This document shows, piece after piece, positions 1 to 7,981 of a DNA stretch of 64,000 nucleotides. The notes under the pieces were generated by a model. It did not search any database, was not told the origin of the DNA, and saw nothing but the letters and a program-made list of their open reading frames with translations. Positions within the stretch are counted from its first letter, which is position 1. Every line of letters starts with the position of its first letter. Source of the stretch: an uncultured Collinsella sp. (GTDB lineage: Bacteria; Actinomycetota; Coriobacteriia; Coriobacteriales; Coriobacteriaceae); the NCBI GenBank assembly GCA_959599915.1, contig CAUGJE010000009.1, positions 1 to 64,000 on the forward strand, written 5' to 3'. Position numbers and translations under genes: made by a program.

Positions 1-352
1 AACAAATCCAAGTTAGACCATTTCAAATGGTTCGATGTCTGCCCGGATGCGACACAGCTTGTGTGTCCATCCTCGCAGTATCCGGTTCTCAAGGTGCACG
101 CCTGCGCGGCTGATCCGGTCCGACCGGGCCGCGCGGCAAGGAGATATATTGCCAGACCGCGAAGCCCTGTGGGACGTCAATTCCACTCTTCACAAGTCCT
201 ACACAACATATTGCTTTCTATAGGTAATAGAAAGACTGGTGCGGATCTTCCGCACGTATCAGATGATGACCCTTTGGTTCAGGAATATATAGAGATCGGT
301 CACCTGTAAGTGTTTATCTACCCGCGCTTTTAGCAATGTAAACCAGCGCTTT
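1..352. other. Intergenic stretch with two small hairpins, no gene seen
   Basis: No convincing gene starts or ends here. Two short perfect hairpins lie next to each other: 214-234 (CTTTCTAT, 5-nt loop, ATAGAAAG) and 239-255 (GTGCGGA, 3-nt loop, TCCGCAC). Neither is followed by a clear T run, so they are not called terminators. The short open frames in this stretch lack a ribosome binding site at their starts. Confidence 0.4.
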
Positions 353-393
353 CAATAAAAAGAGGGAGCGCCACGCACAACGCGACACTCCCC
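353..393 (-). terminator. Terminator of the infC-rpmI-rplT operon
   Basis: On the minus strand, a hairpin with GGGAG/CTCCC outer arms (364-368 and 388-392) and a partly paired GC-rich interior is followed by TCTTTTTATT. It lies about 20 nt past the rplT stop codon, as expected for a rho-independent terminator. Confidence 0.7.
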
Positions 394-413
394 TAGCGAT
401 TCAAGAGAATCTA

Positions 414-773
414 TTAGGCCTCGAGAGCCTTCTTGGCGATGGTAGCCAGCTCGTTGAAGGACTCGATGTCCTCGTAAGCCATCTGAGCCAGGACCTTGCG
501 GTCGAGCTCGATGCCGGCAACCTTCAGGCCGTGCATGAACTGAGAGTAAGAGATGTCGTTCAGGCGAGCAGCAGCGTTGATACGAGTGATCCAGAGAGAA
601 CGGATCTCGCGCTTCTTGTTGCGGCGATCACGATACTGATACTGCAGGGAGTGCTGGACCTGCTCTTTAGCATGCTTGTAAGTACGCGAAGCGGCACCGT
701 AGTAACCCTTCGCACGGTGCATAACGGTACGGCGCTTCTTCTTGGCGGCAACAGCGCGCTTAATACGTGCCAT
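414..773 (-). CDS. rplT: 50S ribosomal protein L20
   Basis: Ribosomal protein L20, an early assembly protein of the large subunit that binds 23S rRNA. The 119-aa product has the family length and its very basic start (MARIKRAVAAKKKRR), followed by RAKGYYGAASRTYKHAKEQV and the conserved LWITRINAAAR segment. An AGGAG box lies about 10 nt before the ATG. It is the last gene of infC-rpmI-rplT, 46 nt after rpmI, and is followed by a terminator. In other bacteria L20 represses this operon through an mRNA site; such a site was not identified here. Confidence 0.98.
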   Translation of the reverse strand: MARIKRAVAAKKKRRTVMHRAKGYYGAASRTYKHAKEQVQHSLQYQYRDRRNKKREIRSLWITRINAAARLNDISYSQFMHGLKVAGIELDRKVLAQMAYEDIESFNELATIAKKALEA

Positions 774-819
774 GTTCTATCAACTCCTAGACGGTAAAAC
801 GAAAAACGGGAAAGCGAAC

Positions 820-1011
820 TTAGGCGAGACGCGACTTGATGACCTTGCGGTCGGCAGCGGCGATCTCGGTCTCCTGACGGAAGCCACGCTTACGCTTGGT
901 GGACTTCTTGCTCAGGATGTGGCTCTTGAAAGCCTTGGCGCGCATAAGCTTGCCGGTACCAGTCTTGCGGAAACGCTTCTTGGTGCCGCTGTGGGACTTC
1001 ATCTTAGGCAT
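820..1011 (-). CDS. rpmI: 50S ribosomal protein L35
   Basis: Small, very basic 63-aa protein beginning MPKMKSHSGTKKRFRKTGTG, the hallmark of L35 in the large ribosomal subunit. An AAGGAG box sits just before the ATG. It lies between infC and rplT, the standard conserved order, 32 nt from the infC stop and 46 nt from rplT. Confidence 0.98.
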   Translation of the reverse strand: MPKMKSHSGTKKRFRKTGTGKLMRAKAFKSHILSKKSTKRKRGFRQETEIAAADRKVIKSRLA

Positions 1012-1043
1012 GAAATACTCCTTAATCGGTTACAGAACACTAG

Positions 1044-1598
1044 TTACTTGGTATCGCTTGCCGCTTTATCCTCATCGAAGGCGCCCTTAATCGGGGCGAG
1101 CAGCATAAGCATGTTACGGCCTTCCATCTTAGGCTTGGACTCGACCGTAGCGTAAGGCTTGAGATCCTCGGCGAGACGCTCGAGAACGTTAAGACCCTGC
1201 TCCGGGTGAGCCATCTCACGGCCGCGGAACATGATGGTGATCTTAACGCGTGCGCCCTTCTTGAGGAAACGCAGAACGTGGCCCTTCTTGGTCTCGTAGT
1301 CGCCAACGTCAATCTTGGGTCGGAACTTCATTTCCTTGACCTCGACCTTGGACTGGTTCTTACGAGCGGCCTTAGCCTTCATGGCCTGCTGGTACTTGAA
1401 CTTACCGTAGTCCATGACCTTGCAGACCGGCGGCTCCGCGTTGGGAGCGATCTCGACCAGGTCGAGACCCTGATCGTCAGCGACGCGCTGGGCATCGCGG
1501 ATGGCGAACAGGCCGAGCTGAGAGCCATCGACGCCAATCAAACGGCACGAAGATGCAGTGATCTCGTCGTTGATGCGGGTGTCATCAGACTTAGCTAT
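1044..1598 (-). CDS. infC: Translation initiation factor IF-3 (probable AUA start)
   Basis: IF-3 binds the 30S subunit, prevents premature 50S joining and proofreads the start codon. The protein reads RINDEITASSCRLIGVDGSQ early, then an N-domain with DLVEIAPNAEPPVCKVMDYG, a lysine-rich linker and a C-domain with KVEVKEMKFRPKI, all typical. About 184 aa. An ATG exists 15 nt upstream (1613), but it has no Shine-Dalgarno, and a perfect GGAGGT lies inside its first codons. That box is 8 nt before an in-frame ATA at 1598, so ATA is the likely start. Non-canonical starts are known for infC in other bacteria, where they allow IF-3 to control its own synthesis. Confidence 0.93.
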   Translation of the reverse strand: MAKSDDTRINDEITASSCRLIGVDGSQLGLFAIRDAQRVADDQGLDLVEIAPNAEPPVCKVMDYGKFKYQQAMKAKAARKNQSKVEVKEMKFRPKIDVGDYETKKGHVLRFLKKGARVKITIMFRGREMAHPEQGLNVLERLAEDLKPYATVESKPKMEGRNMLMLLAPIKGAFDEDKAASDTK

Positions 1599-1600
1599 TT

Positions 1601-1611
1601 TCCCTACCTCC
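1601..1611 (-). promoter_or_regulatory. Ribosome binding site that decides the infC start
   Basis: Minus strand reads GGAGGTAGGGA, then AA and ATA. The spacing of GGAGG to ATA is 8 nt, optimal for initiation. The box overlaps codons 2-5 of the frame that begins at the upstream ATG, so that ATG is unlikely to be used. Confidence 0.7.
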
Positions 1612-1731
1612 ATTCATAAAAAAATAACCCGGCGCTTCTTTGCAACCAGGTCGTACACATAGACATCCTCGAAATGAGGAAGGGAATCTAAGTTGTATGA
1701 CCAGTCAGCTGCTCATTGGCGCCAAAAGGTG

Positions 1732-1747
1732 GGAACCCTCGGGTTCC
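1732..1747 (-). promoter_or_regulatory. Hairpin in the infC leader
   Basis: GGAACCC and GGGTTCC form a tight 7-bp palindrome in the roughly 200-nt gap between the tRNA-Leu terminator and infC. On the minus strand it is followed by CACCTTTTGG, a weak T tract. It could be part of a leader or attenuator controlling infC-rpmI-rplT; the L20-leader consensus was not recognised. Confidence 0.35.
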
Positions 1748-1819
1748 TCTTTAGGGCATTGCGGGAACAACGCCTTGCGAATAATAACACGTACCGCGCG
1801 TTATCACATTACGTACACG

Positions 1820-1840
1820 AAAAAGGGGGCCTTGACCCCC
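1820..1840 (-). terminator. Terminator after tRNA-Leu
   Basis: On the minus strand GGGGG, a short loop and CCCCC are followed by TTTTT, 25 nt past the 3' end of the tRNA. It separates the tRNA transcript from the infC operon. Confidence 0.75.
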
Positions 1841-1865
1841 CCCCTCGAACGCTCACTTGCATGTA

Positions 1866-1952
1866 TGGTGCCCGAGGCGAGACTCGAACTCGCACGTTGT
1901 TGCCAACGGTGGATTTTGAGTCCACTGCGTCTGCCAATTCCGCCACTCGGGC
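1866..1952 (-). tRNA. tRNA-Leu (anticodon CAA)
   Basis: Class II tRNA of 87 nt including an encoded CCA. The 7-bp acceptor stem is GCCCGAG/CTCGGGC with discriminator A. The anticodon stem GTGGA/TCCAC encloses the loop CTCAAAA, giving anticodon CAA, which reads UUG. A long variable arm (CGTTGGCAACAACG) and a GTTCGAGTC T-arm complete the leucine tRNA pattern. Confidence 0.96.
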
Positions 1953-1991
1953 ACGTAATGCGTGAGTTAGTTTATCACAGCTTTCTATCGA

Positions 1992-3425
1992 TTAGTCCGA
2001 AAATGGAACTTCGAGCATTTCGACAAGTTCGACCGTGCGGAGCATCTCGCGCCGACGGCATCCGCGGCCGTCGACCGAGGCCTCGCCCATCTGGTTATCG
2101 TAGGGGTCCTCGCGCATACCGTCGAAGACGGGTTCAAACCCTGCCTGGAACCGGGAATTTGCCACCATGCGCCACGGATCGAGGTTACCAAAGTAGTGGC
2201 GGCGGCGCCATTCCTCCCCCATCCTACGCGCCGAGGAACCAAATGAGACATCGGCGTTGAGCCAACCGGTCTGCGGCGTATAGAACTCTGCCCAGTCGTG
2301 CGACCCCACCGAATCGGGCGCAACGTACAGGCCGCTCTGCCAACGGGCAGGCACGCCCGCGATACGGCACATGGTGATAAACGTGAGCGCCATAACGCCG
2401 CAATCGCCGCGGAGCGAATGCGCGCAGTCATCGGCAATAGATCCCAAAAGCAAGTACGGCGGCTGATAGCGATAGTCGATATGCTGCGTCAGGTAATCAT
2501 AGATAGCGCGGGCGCGATCGAGCGGATCCTCGAGTCCGTCAACAACACCGGCCGTCAGCTGCAGCAGATACGGCGTGAATGCAATGTGCGGACGGTCCTC
2601 GGAAATATCCTCGGGCAGCGGCGCGTCCATACGCGGATGAACCGGAAGTGTGCCACCGTAGACATCACAATAAGCAGCATCGATGTGATAGCGATAGGTC
2701 ACCGAGAATGAGCGCTCACTCGAAGAAGACCACGAGACGGTACGCGCCGAAGCGTTCGCGGGAGCAACAGCACCCTCCGGCGTCATGTCGAGAATCTCGA
2801 CCCGAGACTGCTGGCGGCAGGTGGCGGCAACGGGAAGCCAAGCGCGAACGGTCTCCCCCTCTAGAGCGCCGGGGACAGACACAGACGCTTTAAGCGTAAT
2901 GACGCGAGCCAATCCGTTTTGCGACTCCATCTCCTTGAGCATCTCGTTGCGCAGTGCAATTCCGTCCGTAGGATCGGGACGCATGTCGGGGACCTCTTTG
3001 GGATATACGCGAAGCGAATCGAGGAAGTTGTCGAGAACGAACAGCTCGCCATCGATAAAGCGCCAGTCAATACGCTTACGGTCAATCAGGTCGTCAAACT
3101 GCTCCTCGGTAAACTCAGGCCACTCCTCGCGAATCATCGCAATAGCTCGATCGCGCGACACCGAAAAATGAAGCGGCGTCTCAAGCATGCGATACCGCTC
3201 GGCACGAACACAAGCAGCCAGCGAAGGCTCAGGGTTCTGCTCCAAAAGACGATCGCAGGCAGCAACAGCCTGCGTCAAATACCCGGCATCCTTAAGACGG
3301 AGAATCTCAGGCGGTAGCCCAATATCGAGATGACGGAAATCATCGTCGCAAACCTCAACAGAGCATCCAACGGGGCCCTCGGCAATAACCTTCCCGTCAG
3401 CAGGCAAAATATCAATAACAGCCAT
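1992..3425 (-). CDS. Transglutaminase-like domain protein
   Basis: A 477-aa protein with a C-terminal transglutaminase-like (cysteine protease fold) core. The triad is visible: Cys342 in RGDCGV, His376 in GSHDWAEFY and Asp392 in LNADVSFG. Members of this superfamily act as peptidases or acyl transferases; the substrate cannot be told from sequence. The N-terminal ~300 residues are unassigned and no signal peptide is evident, so a cytoplasmic location is likely. The start at 3425 (MAVIDILPADGK) is preferred because GGGAG precedes it at 5-6 nt; an upstream in-frame start would add 26 residues without a ribosome binding site. It is transcribed alone. Confidence 0.8.
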   Translation of the reverse strand: MAVIDILPADGKVIAEGPVGCSVEVCDDDFRHLDIGLPPEILRLKDAGYLTQAVAACDRLLEQNPEPSLAACVRAERYRMLETPLHFSVSRDRAIAMIREEWPEFTEEQFDDLIDRKRIDWRFIDGELFVLDNFLDSLRVYPKEVPDMRPDPTDGIALRNEMLKEMESQNGLARVITLKASVSVPGALEGETVRAWLPVAATCRQQSRVEILDMTPEGAVAPANASARTVSWSSSSERSFSVTYRYHIDAAYCDVYGGTLPVHPRMDAPLPEDISEDRPHIAFTPYLLQLTAGVVDGLEDPLDRARAIYDYLTQHIDYRYQPPYLLLGSIADDCAHSLRGDCGVMALTFITMCRIAGVPARWQSGLYVAPDSVGSHDWAEFYTPQTGWLNADVSFGSSARRMGEEWRRRHYFGNLDPWRMVANSRFQAGFEPVFDGMREDPYDNQMGEASVDGRGCRRREMLRTVELVEMLEVPFSD

Positions 3426-3539
3426 AACCACTCCCAAGTAGAACGACAACCTGAGCCCATTGTACCGACATAAAAACAAAGCCCCAACCAAGGAGCCACA
3501 CACGCCGATAAACGGTAACTATTTAATCATCTCAGCCCA

Positions 3540-3754
3540 GTAACCCTGTAGCGAGTTAACAAAGGAGGCCCCGTTCACCCGGAGCTTTTCCCATTGCGCG
3601 ACTTCTGGCAAAGCCAGAAGCCATCTTAATTCAGACTCGTAACCCTGCAGCGGTAAACGAAGGAAGCCCCGTCCCCCGGAACTGTTTCCTTGGCGCGACT
3701 TCTGGCGAAGCCAGGTGAGCGCGAGGGAAACAGCGTAGGGGAAACGGGGCCTCC
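3540..3754. repeat. Tandem ~100-bp direct repeat with a long imperfect palindrome
   Basis: Two related units start with GTAACCCTG at 3540 and 3639 and run in parallel to GCGCGACTTCTGGC.AAGCCAG, ending near 3620 and 3715. Each contains a small TGGC-TTCG-like-GCCA hairpin. The second unit also forms the left arm of a long palindrome: 3662-3690 (GCCCCGTCCCCC..CTGTTTCC) pairs with 3725-3754 (GGAAACAG..GGGG..ACGGGGC). It fills the gap between the transglutaminase-like gene and fba, and may also end fba transcription. No coding function was seen in this 350-nt gap. Confidence 0.6.
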
Positions 3755-3775
3755 GGCGGGAAGTTAAACCGCTAC

Positions 3776-4642
3776 TTACGCCTTGTTGACGGAGCCAAAC
3801 TCCTCCATGAGCTCCTTGGTGCGGGCAACGATGTTGTCGCGACCAGGCTTAAGGAGCTTGCGGGGGTCGAAGCCCTTGCCCTGCTGATCCTTGCCAGCCT
3901 CGATGTACTCGCGGACGCCCTTGGCGAAGACGAGCTGCAGGTCGGTGTTGACGTTGATCTTGGAGATGCCCAGGGAGATGGCCTTCTTGATCTGATCCTC
4001 GGGGATGCCGGTGCCACCGTGCAGAACGAGGGGCAGGTCACCGGTCTGAGCCTTAATCTCGCCCAGACGCTCGAAAGACAGGCCAGCCCAGTCGGCAGGG
4101 TACACGCCGTGGATGTTGCCGATGCCGCAGGCGAGGAAGTCGACGCCCAGGTCAGCGATCTGCTTGCACTCAGCAGGATCAGCGAGCTCGCCGCTGGAGG
4201 TCACGCCGTCCTCGGTGCCGCCGATGCCGCCGACCTCGGCCTCGATGGACATGCCCTTGGAGTGGGCAAGCTCAACGAGCTCCTTGGTGCGGTCGAGGTT
4301 AAGCTGGAAGGTCTCCTCGTGAGAGCCGTCATACATGATGGACGTGAAGCCGGCCTCGATGCACTTGAAGCAGTCCTCGTAAGAACCGTGATCGAGGTGA
4401 AGGGCGACGGGAACGGTAACGCCCGTGGCCTCGACGGCAGCCTTGACCATGTCGGCGCAGACCTTGAAACCGCCCATCCACTTAGCGGCACCAGCGGTGC
4501 ACTGAAGGATCAGCGGAGACTTGGCCTCCTCGGCGGCCTGGAGAATAGCCAGGGTCCACTCGAGGTTGTTGGTGTTGAAGGCACCGAGACCGTACTTGCC
4601 GGCCTCGGCCTTCTTGAGCATGTCTGCTGCGTTGACGAGCAT
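3776..4642 (-). CDS. fba: Class II fructose-1,6-bisphosphate aldolase
   Basis: Zinc-dependent aldolase that interconverts fructose-1,6-bisphosphate with DHAP and glyceraldehyde-3-phosphate. The 288-aa protein carries HLDHGS (catalytic Asp84, zinc ligand His85), SIMYDGSHE, the EAEVGGIGGTEDG loop, GNIHGVY with another zinc-ligand His, VLHGGTG and a phosphate-binding INVNTDLQ. The start at 4642 follows AGGAGG by 8 nt; the frame remains open upstream but without a better site. Related tagatose-bisphosphate aldolases share these motifs, so substrate preference is inferred from its isolated, non-sugar-operon context. Confidence 0.92.
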   Translation of the reverse strand: MLVNAADMLKKAEAGKYGLGAFNTNNLEWTLAILQAAEEAKSPLILQCTAGAAKWMGGFKVCADMVKAAVEATGVTVPVALHLDHGSYEDCFKCIEAGFTSIMYDGSHEETFQLNLDRTKELVELAHSKGMSIEAEVGGIGGTEDGVTSSGELADPAECKQIADLGVDFLACGIGNIHGVYPADWAGLSFERLGEIKAQTGDLPLVLHGGTGIPEDQIKKAISLGISKINVNTDLQLVFAKGVREYIEAGKDQQGKGFDPRKLLKPGRDNIVARTKELMEEFGSVNKA

Positions 4643-4837
4643 AAAAGAAACCTCCTGTAAGGTTGCTCCGATAACGCCTGAGATTTTACCACGGCGCACC
4701 CGAGCATAAACGTTCGTTTGTTCACGAATATCGTCCAAACAGACTTTTTTTGACCGTTTGCCCTACGGAATTGACCCGTTGGGGAAAAATAGCTTGACGT
4801 TTGGACGCTTCTCGTGCTTTAGAAGCTGGCTATAAAG

Positions 4838-5521
4838 CTACACCTGCATGAAGGGGTTCTGCATGAGCTCGCGTGCCATGGTGGTCGAATCGCTATGGCC
4901 GGTTAGGCAAACGGTATCGGGCGGGAGAAGCCGGGCGAGCTTGGAGAGCGAGCGCAGAATCGCCGCCTCGTCTCCGCCGGAAAGGTCGGTACGGCCGTGG
5001 CTGCCCGGGAATAGCGTGTCGCCCACAAAGGCAATGTTCCCCTGCTCGGTGGCAGCAAACAAGACGATACCGCCCGGCGTATGCCCGGGTGTCTCGATCA
5101 CCTGCAGGCAGATATCGCCCACCTCGATAGCATCGCCCTCGGCGAGCAGGCGCGTCGGCTCACCCGGATCGGGCGTCTCGATACCCCACATGGCGCGCTG
5201 CTCCTCGATATTTGCGCGAGGTACCGTCACGTCCTTAGCGCACAACTCATATAATGCGCCGTTGCCAATGACAGCTCGAACCCCGGCAACACCGCCAACA
5301 TGATCGGCATGGCCATGAGTGCATACGGCGCCAAGCACGCGTACGCCGGGATGCTCGGCTCGAATATGCTCCACCAGGCGCTCGCCTTCCCATGCGGGGT
5401 CGATAATCACGCACTCATTGTCCGAAATAACAGCATAGCTATTGGTCTGAATGGGACCGTTTACGAGCGTCTCGATCTCGACCGATCCCTTGGGAGTTAA
5501 ATCCAAGGGCACAGCACTCAT
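4838..5521 (-). CDS. Metallo-beta-lactamase-fold hydrolase (glyoxalase II-like)
   Basis: A 227-aa cytoplasmic hydrolase of the glyoxalase II/YcbL type. Metal ligands are visible in THGHADH (His69, His71, Asp73, His74), in TPGHTPGG, in GDTLFPGSHGRTD and in a final TGHSDST. The length is that of single-domain YcbL-like enzymes that lack the C-terminal helical domain of true glyoxalase II. These enzymes cleave thioesters such as S-lactoylglutathione in tests, but the natural substrate is unknown. It lies about 85 nt downstream of relA and could be cotranscribed with it, as is common for relA neighbours. Confidence 0.85.
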   Translation of the reverse strand: MSAVPLDLTPKGSVEIETLVNGPIQTNSYAVISDNECVIIDPAWEGERLVEHIRAEHPGVRVLGAVCTHGHADHVGGVAGVRAVIGNGALYELCAKDVTVPRANIEEQRAMWGIETPDPGEPTRLLAEGDAIEVGDICLQVIETPGHTPGGIVLFAATEQGNIAFVGDTLFPGSHGRTDLSGGDEAAILRSLSKLARLLPPDTVCLTGHSDSTTMARELMQNPFMQV

Positions 5522-5605
5522 GTCCCTCTCCTCTCTATAGAACTCGAGGCATCAAACGATGCCTCGAGTGTAGCGAATATCGATAATGTGGCACGTTCGT
5601 CGCGA

Positions 5606-7966
5606 CTAAACGCGGCGCTTAAGCTGAGCTCCGCCCTCGCCGGGCATCAGGCGGCGCGCGTCGTAGACCGAGTCAACGCTGCTGATGGAGGCCAGCAGCG
5701 GATCCAGACCACTCGCGTCCGAGATCTCGACCATAAAGCGCAGGGTTGCAATACCCTCGCGGTTGGTCGACGTAGCGGCTGAAAGGATATTGCCCCCCGC
5801 ATCGCCAATGGCAATGGTGACATCCTTGAGAAGGCCCATGCGGTCCAGGCACTCGACCACGATCTCGACCTGGAAGAGGGTGTCGGCAGCGCCGTCCCAC
5901 TCAACGTCAATCATGCGCTCGGGATGCTCCATAAGACCCTTGACGTTGGGGCAATTGGCGCGATGCACCGAAACGCCACGACCGCGCGTGATGAAGCCGA
6001 CGATGTCGTCGCCCGTCACCGGATTGCAGCAATGCGCCAAACGGACCAGCAGACCGCTGTTGCTCTCGCCCTTGACGATGATACCGTTGCTGGCGCTCTT
6101 GCCACGCTTTTGTGGCTTGCGGTTTGATCCGCGCGCAGGCTGCTTCACGACCTCGGCAATGGCCTCGGCCTTGGTGAGCTGCTCCTCGGGCTTGGGATCC
6201 AAGATCTGCTCGACCTTGTTGCCCACGGCACGTGGGGCGACTTTGCCCGCCCCAACGGCTGCGAACAGGTCCTCGAGCTGCTTGTAGTTAAACTGCTCCG
6301 CCACAGCATTGAGCGCACGCGTGGAACGCGGCGTAGAGATGCCATAGCCGCGCTTGCGCAGGTCCTTGGCCAGTATATCGCGGCCGGCCGCAGCGTCATC
6401 GTCTTTGGTCGCGGCAGCGAAGTAACGGCGAATCTTCGACTTGGCCGAAGGCGTCTTGACGATCTTGAGCCAATCACGCGACGGCTTAGAGCTCTTGTTG
6501 GTCAGGATCTCGACACGGTCACCCGTCTTGATCTCGTGCGTAAGCGGCGCCACCGCACCGTTGATCTTGGCGCCGACGCAGTGGTTGCCGACCTCGGTAT
6601 GAACGGCGTAGGCAAAGTCGAGCGGTGTAGAGCCGGCACGAAGCGCCATGACCTCGCCCTTGGGCGTAAAGACAAAAATCTCCTGGTCAAACAAGTCGAC
6701 CTTCAGCGAGTGCAGGTATTCCTTGGCATCGGTGATCTCGTCAGACGCCGCCCAGTCGAGTGAGTGCTTGAGCCAGTTAATCTGATCATCCAGACGCTGG
6801 GCATCATTGGTCTTTGAGGCAGACGATCCGCCCGACTTCTTATACAGCCAGTGGGCGGCAATGCCGTACTCGGCCTGCTCATGCATCTCGTAGGTTCGAA
6901 TCTGAATCTCGAGCGGACGAGCCGTGGGGCCGATAACCGTCGTGTGGAGCGACTGGTAGTTATTGACCTTGGGCATGGCGATATAGTCTTTAAAACGACC
7001 GGGCATGGGATGCCACAAGGTATGCACGGCACCAAGCGTGGAATAGCAATCGCGCACCGAATGAGTGATGACGCGCAGCGCCACCAGGTCGTAAATCTCG
7101 GAGAACTCCTTGCCCTTGCGCTTCATCTTTTGGTAGATGGACCAATAGTGCTTGGAGCGGCCATTGATCTGAAAGCCCTCCAGGCCAATGCGGTTGAGCT
7201 CATCGGTGAGCGTCTTGATGGTCTCGGCCAGATAGCGCTCGCGAACCTCGCGCGACTCAGACACCATGCGCGCGATGCGCTGGTAGGCGTCGGGCTCCAG
7301 GTAGAAGAAGGACAGGTCCTCGAGCTCCCACTTAATAGAGCTCATGCCCAGGCGGTCGGCCAGGGGCGCATACACGTCCATGGTCTCGCGCGCCTTAAAC
7401 AGACGGCGGTCCTCGCGCAGGGCCGCCAGCGTACGCATGTTATGCAGGCGGTCGGCGAGTTTGACGATGATGACGCGGATGTCCTTGGACATGGCGAGGA
7501 ACATCTTGCGCAGCGTGAGGGCCTGCTTCTCGTCCATGCTGTCGACTTCGATGTTGGTGAGCTTGGTCACGCCATCGACGAGCTCGGCCACCGTATCGCC
7601 AAACAGGCCGGAAACATCGGCAAGCGAGGTTTCGGTGTCCTCGACGGTATCGTGCAGCAACGCGGCGCACACCACATCGCAGTCCATCTTGAGATCAGCC
7701 AGAATGATGGCCACCTCGACGGGATGGTTAATGTACATCTCACCCGAGCGGCGCTTTTGGTTGCAATGCTTCTCGGCGGCAAAGCAGTAGGCCTGCTCCA
7801 CCATGGAGAAGTCATCCTCATTCATATATTTGAGGCACAGGCGCTCCAGCTTGTCGTAGCTGTCCGCCATAATCTCGGGCGGCAGCTCATCGGCATGCTT
7901 ATAGTGCTCCATCTCCGAAAACGGCTGGAGAGTGGAATCATGGGCGGTACGGGCTGCGGCATCCAT
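5606..7966 (-). CDS. relA: RelA/SpoT-type (p)ppGpp synthetase/hydrolase
   Basis: Long bifunctional Rel enzyme of 786 aa that makes and degrades the stringent-response alarmone (p)ppGpp. The N-terminal HD hydrolase domain has an intact ALLHDTVEDT (His105-Asp106). The synthetase domain contains RFKDYIAMPK and NNYQSLHTTV. A TGS domain follows (VFTPKGEVMALRAGSTPLDFAYAVHTEVG), then the zinc-finger/RIS region with HRANCPN and an ACT domain at the C-terminus. Both catalytic halves look intact, so this is probably the only long Rel in the cell. GGGGA precedes the ATG; recJ ends 15 nt upstream, suggesting a shared transcript. Confidence 0.95.
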   Translation of the reverse strand: MDAAARTAHDSTLQPFSEMEHYKHADELPPEIMADSYDKLERLCLKYMNEDDFSMVEQAYCFAAEKHCNQKRRSGEMYINHPVEVAIILADLKMDCDVVCAALLHDTVEDTETSLADVSGLFGDTVAELVDGVTKLTNIEVDSMDEKQALTLRKMFLAMSKDIRVIIVKLADRLHNMRTLAALREDRRLFKARETMDVYAPLADRLGMSSIKWELEDLSFFYLEPDAYQRIARMVSESREVRERYLAETIKTLTDELNRIGLEGFQINGRSKHYWSIYQKMKRKGKEFSEIYDLVALRVITHSVRDCYSTLGAVHTLWHPMPGRFKDYIAMPKVNNYQSLHTTVIGPTARPLEIQIRTYEMHEQAEYGIAAHWLYKKSGGSSASKTNDAQRLDDQINWLKHSLDWAASDEITDAKEYLHSLKVDLFDQEIFVFTPKGEVMALRAGSTPLDFAYAVHTEVGNHCVGAKINGAVAPLTHEIKTGDRVEILTNKSSKPSRDWLKIVKTPSAKSKIRRYFAAATKDDDAAAGRDILAKDLRKRGYGISTPRSTRALNAVAEQFNYKQLEDLFAAVGAGKVAPRAVGNKVEQILDPKPEEQLTKAEAIAEVVKQPARGSNRKPQKRGKSASNGIIVKGESNSGLLVRLAHCCNPVTGDDIVGFITRGRGVSVHRANCPNVKGLMEHPERMIDVEWDGAADTLFQVEIVVECLDRMGLLKDVTIAIGDAGGNILSAATSTNREGIATLRFMVEISDASGLDPLLASISSVDSVYDARRLMPGEGGAQLKRRV

Positions 7967-7981
7967 CGAGGTCCCCTTCCC

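Noticed and set aside
61..309. 82-aa frame at the left edge of the window
   Set aside because: No ribosome binding site, no recognisable motif and a Pro/Arg-rich composition; kept as non-coding.
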